Shown here one piece after another: positions 1 through 9,645 of a stretch of 64,000 nucleotides of DNA. The DNA lies in assembly GCA_932521025.1 (NCBI GenBank), contig OW051473.1, positions 11,222,001-11,286,000 on the forward strand. Direction: 5' to 3'. Made by a program: the position numbers and the translations under genes. A model generated the notes under the pieces. The model searched no databases, had not been told where the DNA came from, and was given only the letters and a program-made list of their open reading frames with translations. The stretch is from Oscheius onirici (Eukaryota; Nematoda; Chromadorea; Rhabditida; Rhabditidae). The first letter of the stretch is position 1; every line of letters begins with the position of its first letter.

Positions 1-426
1 ACTCTAATCAATGGCAAATGACTGGACAAATTAGGTCCAGTACAAATTTTACATGTTTGTCTGGAATTTGTATTTTGGCGAGGAGGAAAGCTCAGAAATG
101 TGGCACAGTTTAGTGAAGGGAAAGAGTTACGAAGGCTACAGCAATATTGTAATATTTTCCGTTTAATTTCCTATTGATCAGTTAATGGAAAGAGGAAAGA
201 AGGAGTCGATTTTGTAGCAACTTTGATTACAGACATGGTAAACTATCAAACTATTCTAGTGCATGGGCGCTGATAGTCTAGTTGTTAAGATGACAGTCTA
301 AGAAGAAAGCGGTCGAAAACTCAACCACGGATGATTTACATCGGCGTGCACAACTTGAACAAAACTACAAACAGATTTTCATGCAACAATGGAGCTTTAT
401 TTAACGGAGTTACCAACCAAAACCCA

Positions 427-765
427 TCACAGCGCCACACATTCCAGTAGTATGCACGAGATAGCTTCACGCCCAAGCGCAATGCACGAGATAGCTTCAC
501 GCCCAAAAACGTGGAATTCCCAGATATTGTCCAGACTGTCGCAGAACGCGCGGTTGCAACCCATCTTACTGCCTTCGCCGACATCATCATAGCACAGATC
601 ATGTACTTTGCAAGCTTTGTTGATTAGATCGACAGCACTCGGGCAGGCCTTATGAACGGCCCATTTTGTAACCTTCATAACCACACCAAACCTCTCAGGA
701 CCACACCACCATCTTTCTTCACCAACGGCGCTGCCGATCAGAATGACGAGGATTACCCAGTTCAT
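427..765 (-). CDS. secreted phospholipase A2-like protein
   Basis: Open frame of 112 codons starting with a hydrophobic secretion signal (MNWVILVILIGSAVGEE). The core carries the secretory PLA2 signature: a Cys two residues before the catalytic His-Asp pair (KACKVHDLCYDD), followed by further Cys (MGCNRAFCDSL). In this family His activates water for sn-2 ester hydrolysis of phospholipids and the Asp holds calcium. After residue ~85 the similarity ends and the tail consists of a 10-residue duplicated unit (REAISC twice), so the C-terminus looks rebuilt or truncated; family members usually carry more disulphide cysteines downstream. No intron is needed. A TATA-like site lies about 85 bp upstream of the start. 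Secretion and PLA2 fold are fairly sure; catalytic competence is not, because the C-terminal helix and its cysteines are not visible. Confidence 0.7.
   Translation of the reverse strand: MNWVILVILIGSAVGEERWWCGPERFGVVMKVTKWAVHKACPSAVDLINKACKVHDLCYDDVGEGSKMGCNRAFCDSLDNIWEFHVFGREAISCIALGREAISCILLECVAL
452..506. repeat. 30-bp tandem duplication inside the PLA2-like ORF
   Basis: A unit beginning atgcacgagatagcttcacg occurs twice with a 30-bp period (first 25 bp identical). It is in frame, duplicates ten residues at the C-terminus of the PLA2-like protein, and looks recent. Confidence 0.9.
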
Positions 766-847
766 GGCTGCAAAAGATTTTTGTTGGAATAGTAGAAGAA
801 AAGGAGAACTGAAATGATATCAGATAAAGCTAGCCATTCTGACACGT

Positions 848-858
848 CCTATATAAGG
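848..858 (-). promoter_or_regulatory. TATA-like element upstream of PLA2-like gene
   Basis: CCTTATATAGG on the minus strand, about 85 bp before the start codon. Spacing fits a core promoter with a short 5' UTR; there is no other support. Confidence 0.35.
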
Positions 859-1324
859 TCTATTTGTCTCTGAAATTCACCTGACAAGATTCAGATTAAT
901 TAACGGCTTCCTCTGCTCGGGCGAATCGGACAAAAGAGATGATGTCGTTTAGTTTACGTTGAAAGTAAAGTGAAATTTCCTTATGATTTGAAACTAGAAG
1001 AACTCTGATGCACTCTATGAGACAGCCTTTGACCGGAAGCAGTTTTACTCTCCAGGTTAACAAACCGTTTTGCCTTCGAGATTAAGAGCAGCTAAAATAT
1101 CGAGTCCCGTCTTCCCGTCTACGGATGTGTCGAACGTGCTGCTGCCGTGGAAAACACATGCAGGCTCCAAGTAAAATAATCTATTGGCTTCTTCGCTCTG
1201 CTGAAGACGCGAAGAGTTTCTAGTGAGATCAGGCCGCCGGACTCATCTCGGGCTTTTAAGAATTCCTGAGTGTCAGGATTGGCAAGTCCATGCAGCGTCC
1301 CATGAACGAGCGCCAGGGGGGGGG

Positions 1325-1396
1325 GGGCTGATAGCTCAGTGGTAGAGCAGTTGTTTTGCAATGAGACGGTCCCGGGTTCGAGTTCCGGTTGGTCCA
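1325..1396 (+). tRNA. tRNA-like gene or tRNA-derived SINE head (UGC or GCA anticodon region)
   Basis: 72 nt with cloverleaf landmarks: a wobble-rich 7-bp acceptor stem, D-arm gctcagtggtagagc (the A box), variable loop ggtc, a T-arm with the B box ggttcgagttcc, and discriminator A. By position the anticodon reads TGC (Ala), but GCA (Cys) is one base off. The anticodon stem pairs poorly (about two of five), which argues for a pseudogene or the head of a tRNA-derived SINE rather than a working tRNA. A long G run directly abuts the 5' end. Confidence 0.55.
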
Positions 1397-1827
1397 ATGG
1401 TTTTTTCCTTTACCTCTGTGACAAGTACGTAACATGAGCTCGAAAAATTTTCATAAACCCTAGAAACACAAGGGTTTTCATACCAAAGCTCAGGTTTCCT
1501 CCTTTTTTCAATTATAGGATATGCAAGTGCAATCAATCTTTACGAGGATCCATTCTCACACAATCAGTATTCGAATGACTGTCCCGTTGATATAATTGTC
1601 TCACGTCTGCATTCTCATCGCATTGTTGCCAAATAAAACGTCTGCCTCTACTGTCCGAATCGAATTTCGGCATTGTTGAATCGTAAAACGGCATCGTTTA
1701 TTGAGCCAAGATCTTCTTGCAGAGCCATTTTCTCTTTGAAAAGAAAAAAATATAGTTTGTTCCCGAAGTTCTTTCCCACCTCTCATTGATCGCGTTCACT
1801 CCCTCTTTTCAGTCCAATCCCTCTGAG

Positions 1828-3272
1828 ATGATCGGCAATCTTGTGCCCTATCTCAGAAAACTCCGTCGATCTGACCAGTCAAATGATCTTGTCGACCGAC
1901 TTAACTATCAGTACACGGCCGTGATGGTCGCCTTCGGAGCCATTACCCTCGCCGGGACTCAGTACATTGGGCGGCCTATACAGGTAGCTGAAAAAGCGTT
2001 TAATCATGTAAAAAGTTTCAGTGTTGGGTGCCTGCCTACTTCACCAGAGCCATGGAGCAGTTCGCCGAGACTTTCTGCTTCATCAAAGGAAGTTACTTTC
2101 TTCCAAATGATGCCCATCCAGAAGATTATTACATGAGCGAGGACAAGAGAGAAGTCGGATACTATCAGGTAACATTTTTACAGTTCTCCAAAACATTTTT
2201 CTAGTGGGTCCCAATCGTTCTAGCCTTCCAAGCCTTCTTGTTCTATTTCCCATGTCTCGTATGGAAGGCTTTCAACTCGGCATCAGGAATCAATGTCTCA
2301 GCTGTTTTGGAGAACAGTGCTAAGGTAGGATGAACTAATTTTTTGCATCTTTTTTTCTTCAGATCAAGAAAAAGTTAAAGGCCGAGGATCGTAAAGACAT
2401 GGTTGGCAAGGCTGCCGCGCATATCAAAGAAGCTCTGGAACTACAGCGTGATCTCAAGAAAAGTAGGTGATTTACATTCTCTCTTCAATAGTTTTTAGAT
2501 GGCGGTCTCATCGGTCGCTTCCGGAAGAGTGGCTACTTCCTCACCGCCCTATACCTTTTCTCGAAGCTTCTCTTTGTCGGCAACATTTTTGTCCAGTTCA
2601 TCATCTTCAACTACTTTTTGGGAACGGCTGACTTTTGGTGGGGATGGGACATTTTCACGAGTTTGGTGGCTGGAGACTCTTGGAAGGAGACTGGTCATTT
2701 CCCTAGGGTGACTCTCTGTGATTTTAACGTAATGCAATGTTTTGGATATTAAAACTGACAAGTTTTAGGTTCGAAACCTTGGAAATGTTCACAGATGGTC
2801 TGTTCAGTGCGTTCTGATGATCAACATGTACACGGAAAAGGTAAGAGAGACGCTTCAAAACTCAAATTCAAAGACGCTTCAAAACTCTTTAAGGTCTACG
2901 TCTTCCTTTGGTTTTGGTTTGCTCTCATCGGCTTCATTACTATCTGCAGTCTCATCTATTACTCCTCGGCTCTCATGATCCGGTCAAATCAGATCGAGTT
3001 TGTCGAAAAGTACCTCCGTTGCACAAACTGCATCAATTCAAATCTGTTCGGCACCGAGCGATCTGAAGTAAGCATCGTGCTCTAAACAACATTCAATTTC
3101 ATTCCAGGTAGACAAATTTGTCAAGAATTTTCTTACTGCCGACGGTGTCTTTCTTCTGCGTCTCATCCAGACCAATGGAGGTGATCTGATGGTCGGAGAC
3201 ATCTGTGAAGCCATGTACCAGAAGTGGTCGAGACGTAACGAGACCTCGGTTGATTTAGAGGCTTCATCCTAG
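1828..3272 (+). CDS. innexin (gap-junction channel protein), intact copy
   Basis: Eight exons (1828-1983, 2022-2168, 2205-2324, 2363-2462, 2499-2728, 2769-2840, 2894-3067, 3108-3272) join to 387 residues, normal for innexins. Six innexins form a hemichannel that docks with one on the next cell and passes ions and small molecules. Seen: the family hallmark YYQWVP at TM2, two Cys in each extracellular loop (QCWVP...ETFC and RVTLCDF...VQCVL), four membrane spans, and a cytoplasmic tail after VEKYLRC. Most introns are only 36-38 nt. The start follows a pyrimidine-rich acceptor (ttttcag) 15 bp upstream, which could take either a 5' UTR exon or a spliced leader. A tandem paralogue lies 1.1 kb downstream in the same orientation; this copy has no internal stop. 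Confidence 0.93.
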
Positions 3273-3771
3273 ACTATTTTCATTGTTCAATAGACAAATA
3301 TTTGAAGATGTTTCTGGTTATAAACTGATTTGGGAATCTTCTTCTCAGTCTTCTCTTTTTTTGCGCGAACCCCTGTTCCGGACAGTTTCGGGCCCCTCTA
3401 CAATTCCAATCACAACTTCCGTCTCGTGTTGGTGGAGAGTGAAGAGTGCACTATTGATTATCCATGTCTCACTGTTGGCCCCTCCATCCACCAAAAAGAA
3501 GGTGGAGTGACCATCAACCAAGCTTGCAGCCCAGGCATTTTTTTGCAGCCATCGATTGAGGGTTCATTTTCCAAACGAGCATCCAGACTGTCCTCTCATT
3601 ACGTTTGTCCACTGGCCGAGAAAATCGGTTTTCATTTGGTCACAAACAATACTCCTAATCACCTCTTTATCTCATTCACTAATGTCTTTTCTCTGTCCAT
3701 AGAGTTACACTCGACAATTCCGAATAAGTAAAAAGATGTCGGGTTCTTTTGTGACTGTCGCTGGTGTTCAC

Positions 3772-3950
3772 ATCAGACCATCAAGCTGTCCAGTTCTCAA
3801 CATCTGGCGAGAGGCGAACAAAATTATTCAACGATTCCTTGTGATTATTAGCATCACAAAAAGTCTAGGGCCCGTTGTTTCTTCTGCAATTACCGCTTTT
3901 GCATCAGACCATCGAGCTGCCCAGTTCTCGATGTCTGGCGAGTGGCGGAC
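3772..3950. repeat. two copies of a ~50-bp dispersed repeat
   Basis: The motif gcatcagaccat...cagttctcaacatctggcgag occurs near 3772-3818 and 3903-3948, and a third diverged copy lies near 11614-11660. Copies are roughly 80% alike and non-coding; a short dispersed element of unknown class. Confidence 0.6.
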
Positions 3951-4394
3951 TGAACTATGCAGAAAGTTATAGTGATTGCAGGTGTCACAAAAAACTCTAG
4001 GCTAACGAACAGTCCTCAGTCCCCGAACAGTAGCTCATAGTTCTCCCCTCGAAACCGCTCACCGCTCATTCCTATAGACCTCGCGATGACTCAGATCTGA
4101 GACAATCGTTCTTCTAACTAGTTCGGACAAGACTGTCTTGGGTCGAGACGACTAAGTCGCGGCCCCTTCTCTCTAGAAACATTGTCTGATTACGCAAAGC
4201 TCGCCGGTTGGCCTATGAGTAAACTCTGTGTCACGGGCACCGCTTTCCTCTCCCACCCACCCTCGAATCATTCTAGAGTTTACGAATTGGGCCTAGACAA
4301 TCTATCATCATTTTCTAAACTCCGCCCTAGCCACATTGTCTCTCCCTGTTCTCTAATAACGCCATCATTTCAGTCCGATTCTCTCCAGATCAAG

Positions 4395-5813
4395 ATGGTC
4401 GATAATCTTGTGCCCTACCTCAAGAAACTCAACTGTTCGAACCAGTCGAACGACATCGTCGACCGTCTGAACTATCAATACACGGCCATTATGGTCGCCT
4501 TCGGAGCCATTACCCTCGCCGGTACTCAGTACATTGGCAAGCCTATCCAGGTAGATTTTTCATCCGATATTTTTCTGATTTTTCATTTTCAGTGCTGGGT
4601 TCCTCGCCACTGGACGTATGCTTGGGAGAAGTACGCCGAAACGCTCTGCTTTGTCAGTGGCAGCTACTTTCTTCCGGACTACAACACTCCCGGCTACACG
4701 GAAGAGGACAAGAGAGACGTCGGATACTATCAGGTTGGTATCTTTTGAAACTTCTCAATTGTCTGTTTCTAGTGGGTTCCTCTGATTTTGGCCTTCCAAG
4801 CCTTATTGTTCTACTTTCCTTATCTCGTCTGGAAGGCTCTCAACGCATCTTCAAGCATCAATGTGGAGGCCGTTTGCCTGGAGAATAGTGCCATGGGTAG
4901 AGAAACTTTTCTTTAGTTCTCGGTTTTTTAGATCAAGAAGAAGCTCATGGCCAACGTGCACAAGGACACGGTTGGAAAGGCTGCCGCTCATATCAAGGTA
5001 TCTCTGGAACTTCAGCGTGATCTCAAGAAAGGCTCCGGAACCATCGGACGTATTCGCAAGAGTGACTACTTTCTCACCTCCCTGTATCTCTTCTCGAAGT
5101 TGCTCTTTGTCGGCAACATCTTTGTCCAGTTCCGGATCTTCAACCAGTTCCTTGGAACTGACAGCACCTTCTGGGAATGGGAGATCTTCACGAATCTGCT
5201 GGCTGGAGATTCCTGGATGGAGACTGGCTATTTCCCTAGAGTTACCCTCTGCGACTTCAAGGCGAGTATTAATTTTTAAAAACAAATCTGGGCTAGATTC
5301 GCCAACTTGGAACTATTCACAGCTGGAGTATTCAGTGCGTCTTGATGATCAACATGTACACGGAGAAGGTAAGAGTGACCAAGATTGGACCAAAATGTAT
5401 ATTTCAGATTTATGTCTTCTTCTGGTTCTGGTTCATCTTTATCGGATTCGTTACGATTTGCAGCTTCGTCTACTACTTCCTGGCTCTGCTGATCCGTGGC
5501 AATCAGATTGAATTTGTCGAGAAGTAACTCCGCTGCCTGAATTGCACCAGCTCTTCGGCTACCGAGCGTTCTAAGGTCGGTTCTGCTCCACATTTTCACT
5601 AAATAACATAAAATATAGGTCCACAGCTTTGTCAAGAACTCCCTCACTGCCGACGGGGTCTTTCTCCTTCGTCTCATCCAGACCAATGGAGGTGATCTGC
5701 TTGTTGGAGACATCGTCAAGGCCATGTACGAGAAGTGGTCTCGTCGTGACGAGACTTCTGTTGATGTGGAGCTCATTCCCGAGAAGACTGCCTCCTCTCC
5801 TCCGATCGAGTAG
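4395..5813 (+). pseudogene. second innexin copy with nonsense codon and defective splice junction
   Basis: Tandem paralogue of the upstream innexin; seven exon blocks line up (4395-4550, 4593-4733, 4773-4895, 4932-5261, 5297-5368, 5408-5575, 5619-5813), with one intron missing relative to copy 1. YYQWVP, the loop cysteines and four TM segments are all present. Defects: (1) TAA at 5525-5527 replaces the Tyr codon that follows FVEK, removing the ~80-residue cytoplasmic tail although the frame downstream is intact; (2) the third block ends ATG|GGTAG, so a GT donor leaves a one-base phase error and the in-frame junction would need a GG donor; (3) the 5262-5296 intron starts with GC. Because all TMs precede the stop, a tail-less channel is conceivable if exon 3 splices, but a recent pseudogene or sequence errors are equally possible. 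Confidence 0.8.
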
Positions 5814-5917
5814 ATATGCTACAATGATCCATAAAAATGTGTTTCCTACGATGAGTGATAGCGGAAGCTGATTCTTCGATTTCTCTTCTTTCAGTAGTTG
5901 CATTTATTTGCGCAGAT

Positions 5918-6133
5918 TCAGGTAAATTTGACCTTTATCTTGAACGGCCGCTCCGGCTCCTCGAACATCCTCTCTGAATGATCGCCTTCTCGTAGTTCGA
6001 GTCTTTCTGGACCTCTTTCTGGACACAGAATCCGGAACAGTTCCCGATTTTTGACGGTTTTGTTGTAGAAACTCTCCACGGACCGACCAATGCGCTTTGG
6101 TTTGGAGCTGGCAACACTTTGTGAAAATGCAAT
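5918..6133 (-). CDS. terminal exon of an unidentified gene
   Basis: An acceptor (gaattag) opens a 71-codon frame with coding-like composition that ends in TGA; it reads IAFSQSVASSKPKRIGRSVE and later LFRILCPERGPERLELREGD, basic then acidic, with no membrane segment. I do not recognise the family. Upstream exons on this strand were not found with certainty; the ORF at 6545-6829 is a candidate, but a donor linking the two was not seen. It lies tail-to-tail with the second innexin, about 100 bp away. Confidence 0.5.
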   Translation of the reverse strand: MAFSQSVASSKPKRIGRSVESFYNKTVKNRELFRILCPERGPERLELREGDHSERMFEEPERPFKIKVKFT

Positions 6134-6195
6134 CTAATTCTTAGCCCTTTTTACAGTATTGTTAGGACAGCTCTGTCCTTTTAAATTCATTTCAC

Positions 6196-7195
6196 AAGGT
6201 TAGAGAAGACTCGTGATGGTTCTCAGAGTTTATTGAATGGTCTCGTTCCCATGAGATCTCGCCGACAGCCCAACTATACCTTACGATTGATCGGCAAAAG
6301 AGTAAAATAAAGTTTCTTCCCGACTCAAGCCTGAGTTCCGAAGAGACTCATGGGCTGCGGGTGCTGCCTGAGTGGCCAGGTTGCGGTAGGCATTAACGTT
6401 CCGAAGCTGCCTCGACTTTTCTGGGAACGCCTTTTGCCAAAAGAGTCCTTCTTGCAAAACTACTCTTGTAAAGCTATACAGTGATCTGAAGCTTACTGAA
6501 ATTTTTTGAATAAAAGGCTAAGACACAAATCGGGAAAAAATAGGTTAGAAAATTATAGTTTTGGTAGAGCTTTGCTTTGTGATCAGGAAGTCAAACAGCT
6601 CCTGGATTTTCTCTAGGTGATTTCCTAGACATGATAGTAACCACTCTCCCGAGTCTCCAACAGCACGAAAGGGCTCAGATTGTTCCTCTCCGTCTCTCGG
6701 CTCCGTCAGCCTGACGATGTAGATGTTTGGGCGCAGCAGTAGCTCTGGATACACACCAGGACTTTCCGTGATACCAACGTCCAGCAATTGATAATCTTTA
6801 AAACAGATTTGGCGGTGATTATTCGTCACTTAGATCCATATATGTTATCACTCACATTCAACCAAAACTCTTTACCGAAGATTCATTTCACATTCTTCGC
6901 ACACTAAGAGAAAGGAAACTGAATCTTAACCAGTTCGTTTCTAACAGTAAGTTGCATCCTCTAGATTGTTTGTTTGGTAAACTTTGTTTGTAAAAATTCA
7001 TTTCGCACAGTTAGAAAAGACTCGTGATGGCTCTCACAGTTTATTGAATCGTCTCCCATGAGATCTCGCCGACAGCTCAAGTATACGTTGCAATTGATCG
7101 TAAAAGAGTCGTTGTTGTAAAACTACTCTTGTAAAACTGTACAGAGATCTGAAACTGTACTGAAACATTTTGAACGGATTAGAGACAAATCAGAG
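6196..7195. repeat. pair of direct repeats, ~100-190 bp
   Basis: 6196-6300 resembles 7008-7112 (shared cores agactcgtgatgg, catgagatctcgccgacag), and 6453-6530 resembles 7113-7195 (shared core aaactactcttgtaaa). In the first copy about 150 bp separates the halves; in the second they are contiguous, so one copy gained or lost a segment. No coding potential seen. Confidence 0.75.
6545..6829 (-). CDS. hypothetical protein or exon, 94 codons
   Basis: Open frame with good coding character in its middle (YPELLLRPNIYIVRLTEPRD, then SGEWLLSCLGNHLEKIQELF). A possible acceptor (tgttttaaag) sits just inside the N-terminus, so it may be a last exon rather than a complete gene. No recognised domain and no signal peptide. 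It sits between the two copies of a duplicated non-coding block. Confidence 0.4.
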   Translation of the reverse strand: MTNNHRQICFKDYQLLDVGITESPGVYPELLLRPNIYIVRLTEPRDGEEQSEPFRAVGDSGEWLLSCLGNHLEKIQELFDFLITKQSSTKTIIF

Positions 7196-7662
7196 ACAAG
7201 AAGCTTCCGAAGTTGGAGAGAGGGTTGACGGGATTTTTTGTTCAAGAAGCAAGGCATAGGATTTCTCCTAAACGTCCGAATTTTTTATGGAAAACCGAAC
7301 AAATAAACTCTAGTTTACAGCGTTTTTAGAGTACTTACGGAAGAAGACAGAAGAGAATCGCCTGAATACTGGGTTCAGAGGAACCAACTGGAAGAAGAGG
7401 GATTATTTTTAGGGAATCTCCTGTATCTGATAGTAATCAATCTTTCGAGCCTATTAGTGCTGGGTTGAACGAGCGTGCTTGAACGAATTCGGAATGTCCT
7501 CTGTCGTCCTACCCATTCCGTGTCTTATTGTCACCTTTAAACTGGTTCTTTCAGTGAATTCCATTTCATCTTTCTCCAAAGAATATATCTCGAGCCCAGA
7601 CTGCTAGTTTAGGGCGGGACATCATGGGCGGCCGGACACGTGTCGTTATCGTCCTCATCGCG

Positions 7663-7673
7663 TATAAATAGGC
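7663..7673 (+). promoter_or_regulatory. TATA box of a tiny spliced gene
   Basis: gtataaatagg, preceded by a GC-rich stretch with an E-box-like cacgtg and followed about 45 bp on by a 5' exon and a strong donor (gtaagt). Confidence 0.55.
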
Positions 7674-7785
7674 CTGGCCAAGACACTTTCTTCACCACCA
7701 GATTCGGCACTAAGTGTAAGTTTCTTGCTTTCTTTCACTTCTTCACTATAGTGATAGCACTCACACATATTTTCCAGAAAGCGTG

Positions 7786-7869
7786 ATGGACGGCTCAGGA
7801 GACAATGGCGGCAGCACGAGGCCTCCCACCCCGCCCCTCCCTCCCACGGACGAGAAGGGGGATAGCTGA
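7786..7869 (+). CDS. 27-residue Pro/Gly-rich micropeptide (candidate)
   Basis: A 28-codon ORF begins 8 bp after a good acceptor (tttccag, 7771-7777). The preceding ~60-bp intron starts gtaagt and its upstream exon lies downstream of a clear TATA box. The peptide starts MDGSGDNGGSTRP, has a central TPPLPP proline motif and ends acidic-basic (TDEKGDS); no hydrophobic segment. The ordered TATA, 5' exon, intron, ORF layout is the evidence that this is a real short gene rather than chance. Alternatively it is a non-coding RNA gene with a fortuitous ORF; no conservation can be judged here. Confidence 0.4.
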   Translation: MDGSGDNGGSTRPPTPPLPPTDEKGDS

Positions 7870-8045
7870 GCTTCGGGACAACAAGACAAACAACTACATC
7901 CTACTATCTGCCTACTACTATGTTGTTTGTTCTCCAAACAAACTGTTATAAATCAGACACTTTTCTAACGAGAAAAAGCGAACAGTTTAGACAAACGACA
8001 AAAGGATCAGCACGCAGCAGAAACGATAGAGGTTGAAGAAAACTA

Positions 8046-8689
8046 TTAAGGTTCAGCAACGCGCCTTATCAGATCTAGACATTCTTCTTTGCCCAGGACT
8101 TTAAAAATCTGAATGGAAGAGGTGGTCGTCTGCAGCTCCTCTTCTTCTAGATAGAATACGTCATCAGTCAATAAGGCAGACCGTTGGACTCCTTTTCCGG
8201 TTTCGAATCTGAACCAAAAACCTTGTGATTCAAAAAAGGGTAGGATCTGAAACCGAACGCTACTTTGTGACAGGAGAATTCCTCTGGCTAAAAGACGCAA
8301 CCAATACGAGACAGTGGTTACTCCAGTGGTACTGTTTGGAGCGGAAACAACGTCGATGAGAAAATCGGTTTGGAATGCCCGTGAATTTGCTTAGCGAAAC
8401 GGCGAATGTACGGCGAATGCTGGGAGTTTTGCTCCTTGACAGATGGACAAATGATAGAGTACGTAGAATATCGAAGTTGCAGGAGTGGAAAAAGATGGTC
8501 GTGCTGAAAAAACTCTTCTGCGCAGAAAATATAGCAAAAAAGTACCCTAATCGGGGATGGATTCCTAGGGAAGGTGCAGGAGGACAACGAAGTAGATGGC
8601 GATACTGAGTCAGAAAAATTGCTGGACAAACTTGGTGGAAAATGACGAGACTCGAATGGTCTAATCCTAGAGACGCCTTTGTCGATCAT
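8046..8689 (-). CDS. hypothetical gene with an unresolved frame change
   Basis: The 3' part is clearly coding-like: a frame running from about 8372 to the stop near 8046 reads FQTDFLIDVVSAPNSTTGV and ends GKEECLDLIRRVAEP, with an acidic LEEEE patch. The 5' part reads in another frame (LRYSTYSIICPSVKEQ) up to about 8318. A splice at the minus-strand acceptor gctaag near 8390 or a one-base frameshift could join them; I could not decide. No domain recognised. Confidence 0.4.
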
Positions 8690-9125
8690 TAGACTTGATT
8701 AAGCGAATAAAAAATAAAGAAAGAATAAAGGATCTGAAACTTGATGTCGTGGTGAACCAAGAAGAGAAGATCTCGCAGATCTAATTCTTACATCTTGGCC
8801 AGTTTGACCCGCCTCCCCTTTTGTAGTTCAAGTTGACGAACTCGGATAAAACCTACCCTCTTCTCGCCAGCTTGATTCTCTGGGAAAAACTGTAAACTCG
8901 TCTACAACCATCACCGAATGCATCGGAAATGTAAGCGTTTCGAGAACGCCGTCCCAATGCTAGTGATCATGCAAACAGATCGATAGAAAAAAGCGACAGC
9001 TATGGTATAAGGGATGGCATGGACATGAGGTTAAACATCTTTGAAAAATTGAAACCTAGTGATGCCACCACGAACACATGATGATCTATGGCATTTCTGG
9101 AAGCTAGCGATGGTAGACAACTGGA

Positions 9126-9330
9126 CCCCCAGAGGCTGGTGATTCACATAGAGTCAGCCTTGAAGCTGCCGGAGACTCAATCATCGGCTTTTGTTGATGT
9201 ACCAATAATACATTGAGATTATAAACATGAAGTCCGATCAGCCATTTGTTTGTAACGGTTGAGTCACAATTTCATTTTCGAACGCCCAAGACACTCTGTC
9301 CTGTTTATCATTTCTCTGTTACATTTGGAC
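9126..9330 (+). repeat. ~200-bp upstream block duplicated at 11267-11462
   Basis: The block starting cccagaggctggtgattca, containing gactcaatcatcggcttttg and ending ttctctgttacatttg, recurs at 11267-11462. Each copy lies upstream of one RING/zinc-knuckle gene, so the tandem duplication included 5' flanking DNA. Confidence 0.85.
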
Positions 9331-9645
9331 AAAAAATGATCGACTTTACTGCGTTTTACTTTGAAACATCATGCTCCCTGGATTCAAAGAGATCGAAAAC
9401 CTTGATCCGCCCCGGTGTTCAAAATTATTCATAGACGTTTTGCTATTTGCGGGATCAGAGAATACTAATATGCCTCAAAAAGTACAAAAAAAGGAGCAAA
9501 AAGAAAATCACGCCATTATTGAAACATCATCAGCCTGGGACAGTGTTTCTTTCTACCCAATAACTCCCAAGACCTTTTCACCAGTCTGTTTCTTGAGTCT
9601 TTTGATATTTTTCATCAACTTCGTGTTTTAATTACCAGAGTTCAG

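Noticed and set aside
3330-3731. 133-codon plus-strand frame between the innexins
   Set aside because: No coding signature, no splice context and no paralogous counterpart after innexin 2.
8375-8608. 77-codon plus-strand frame
   Set aside because: Overlaps minus-strand frames with better coding character.
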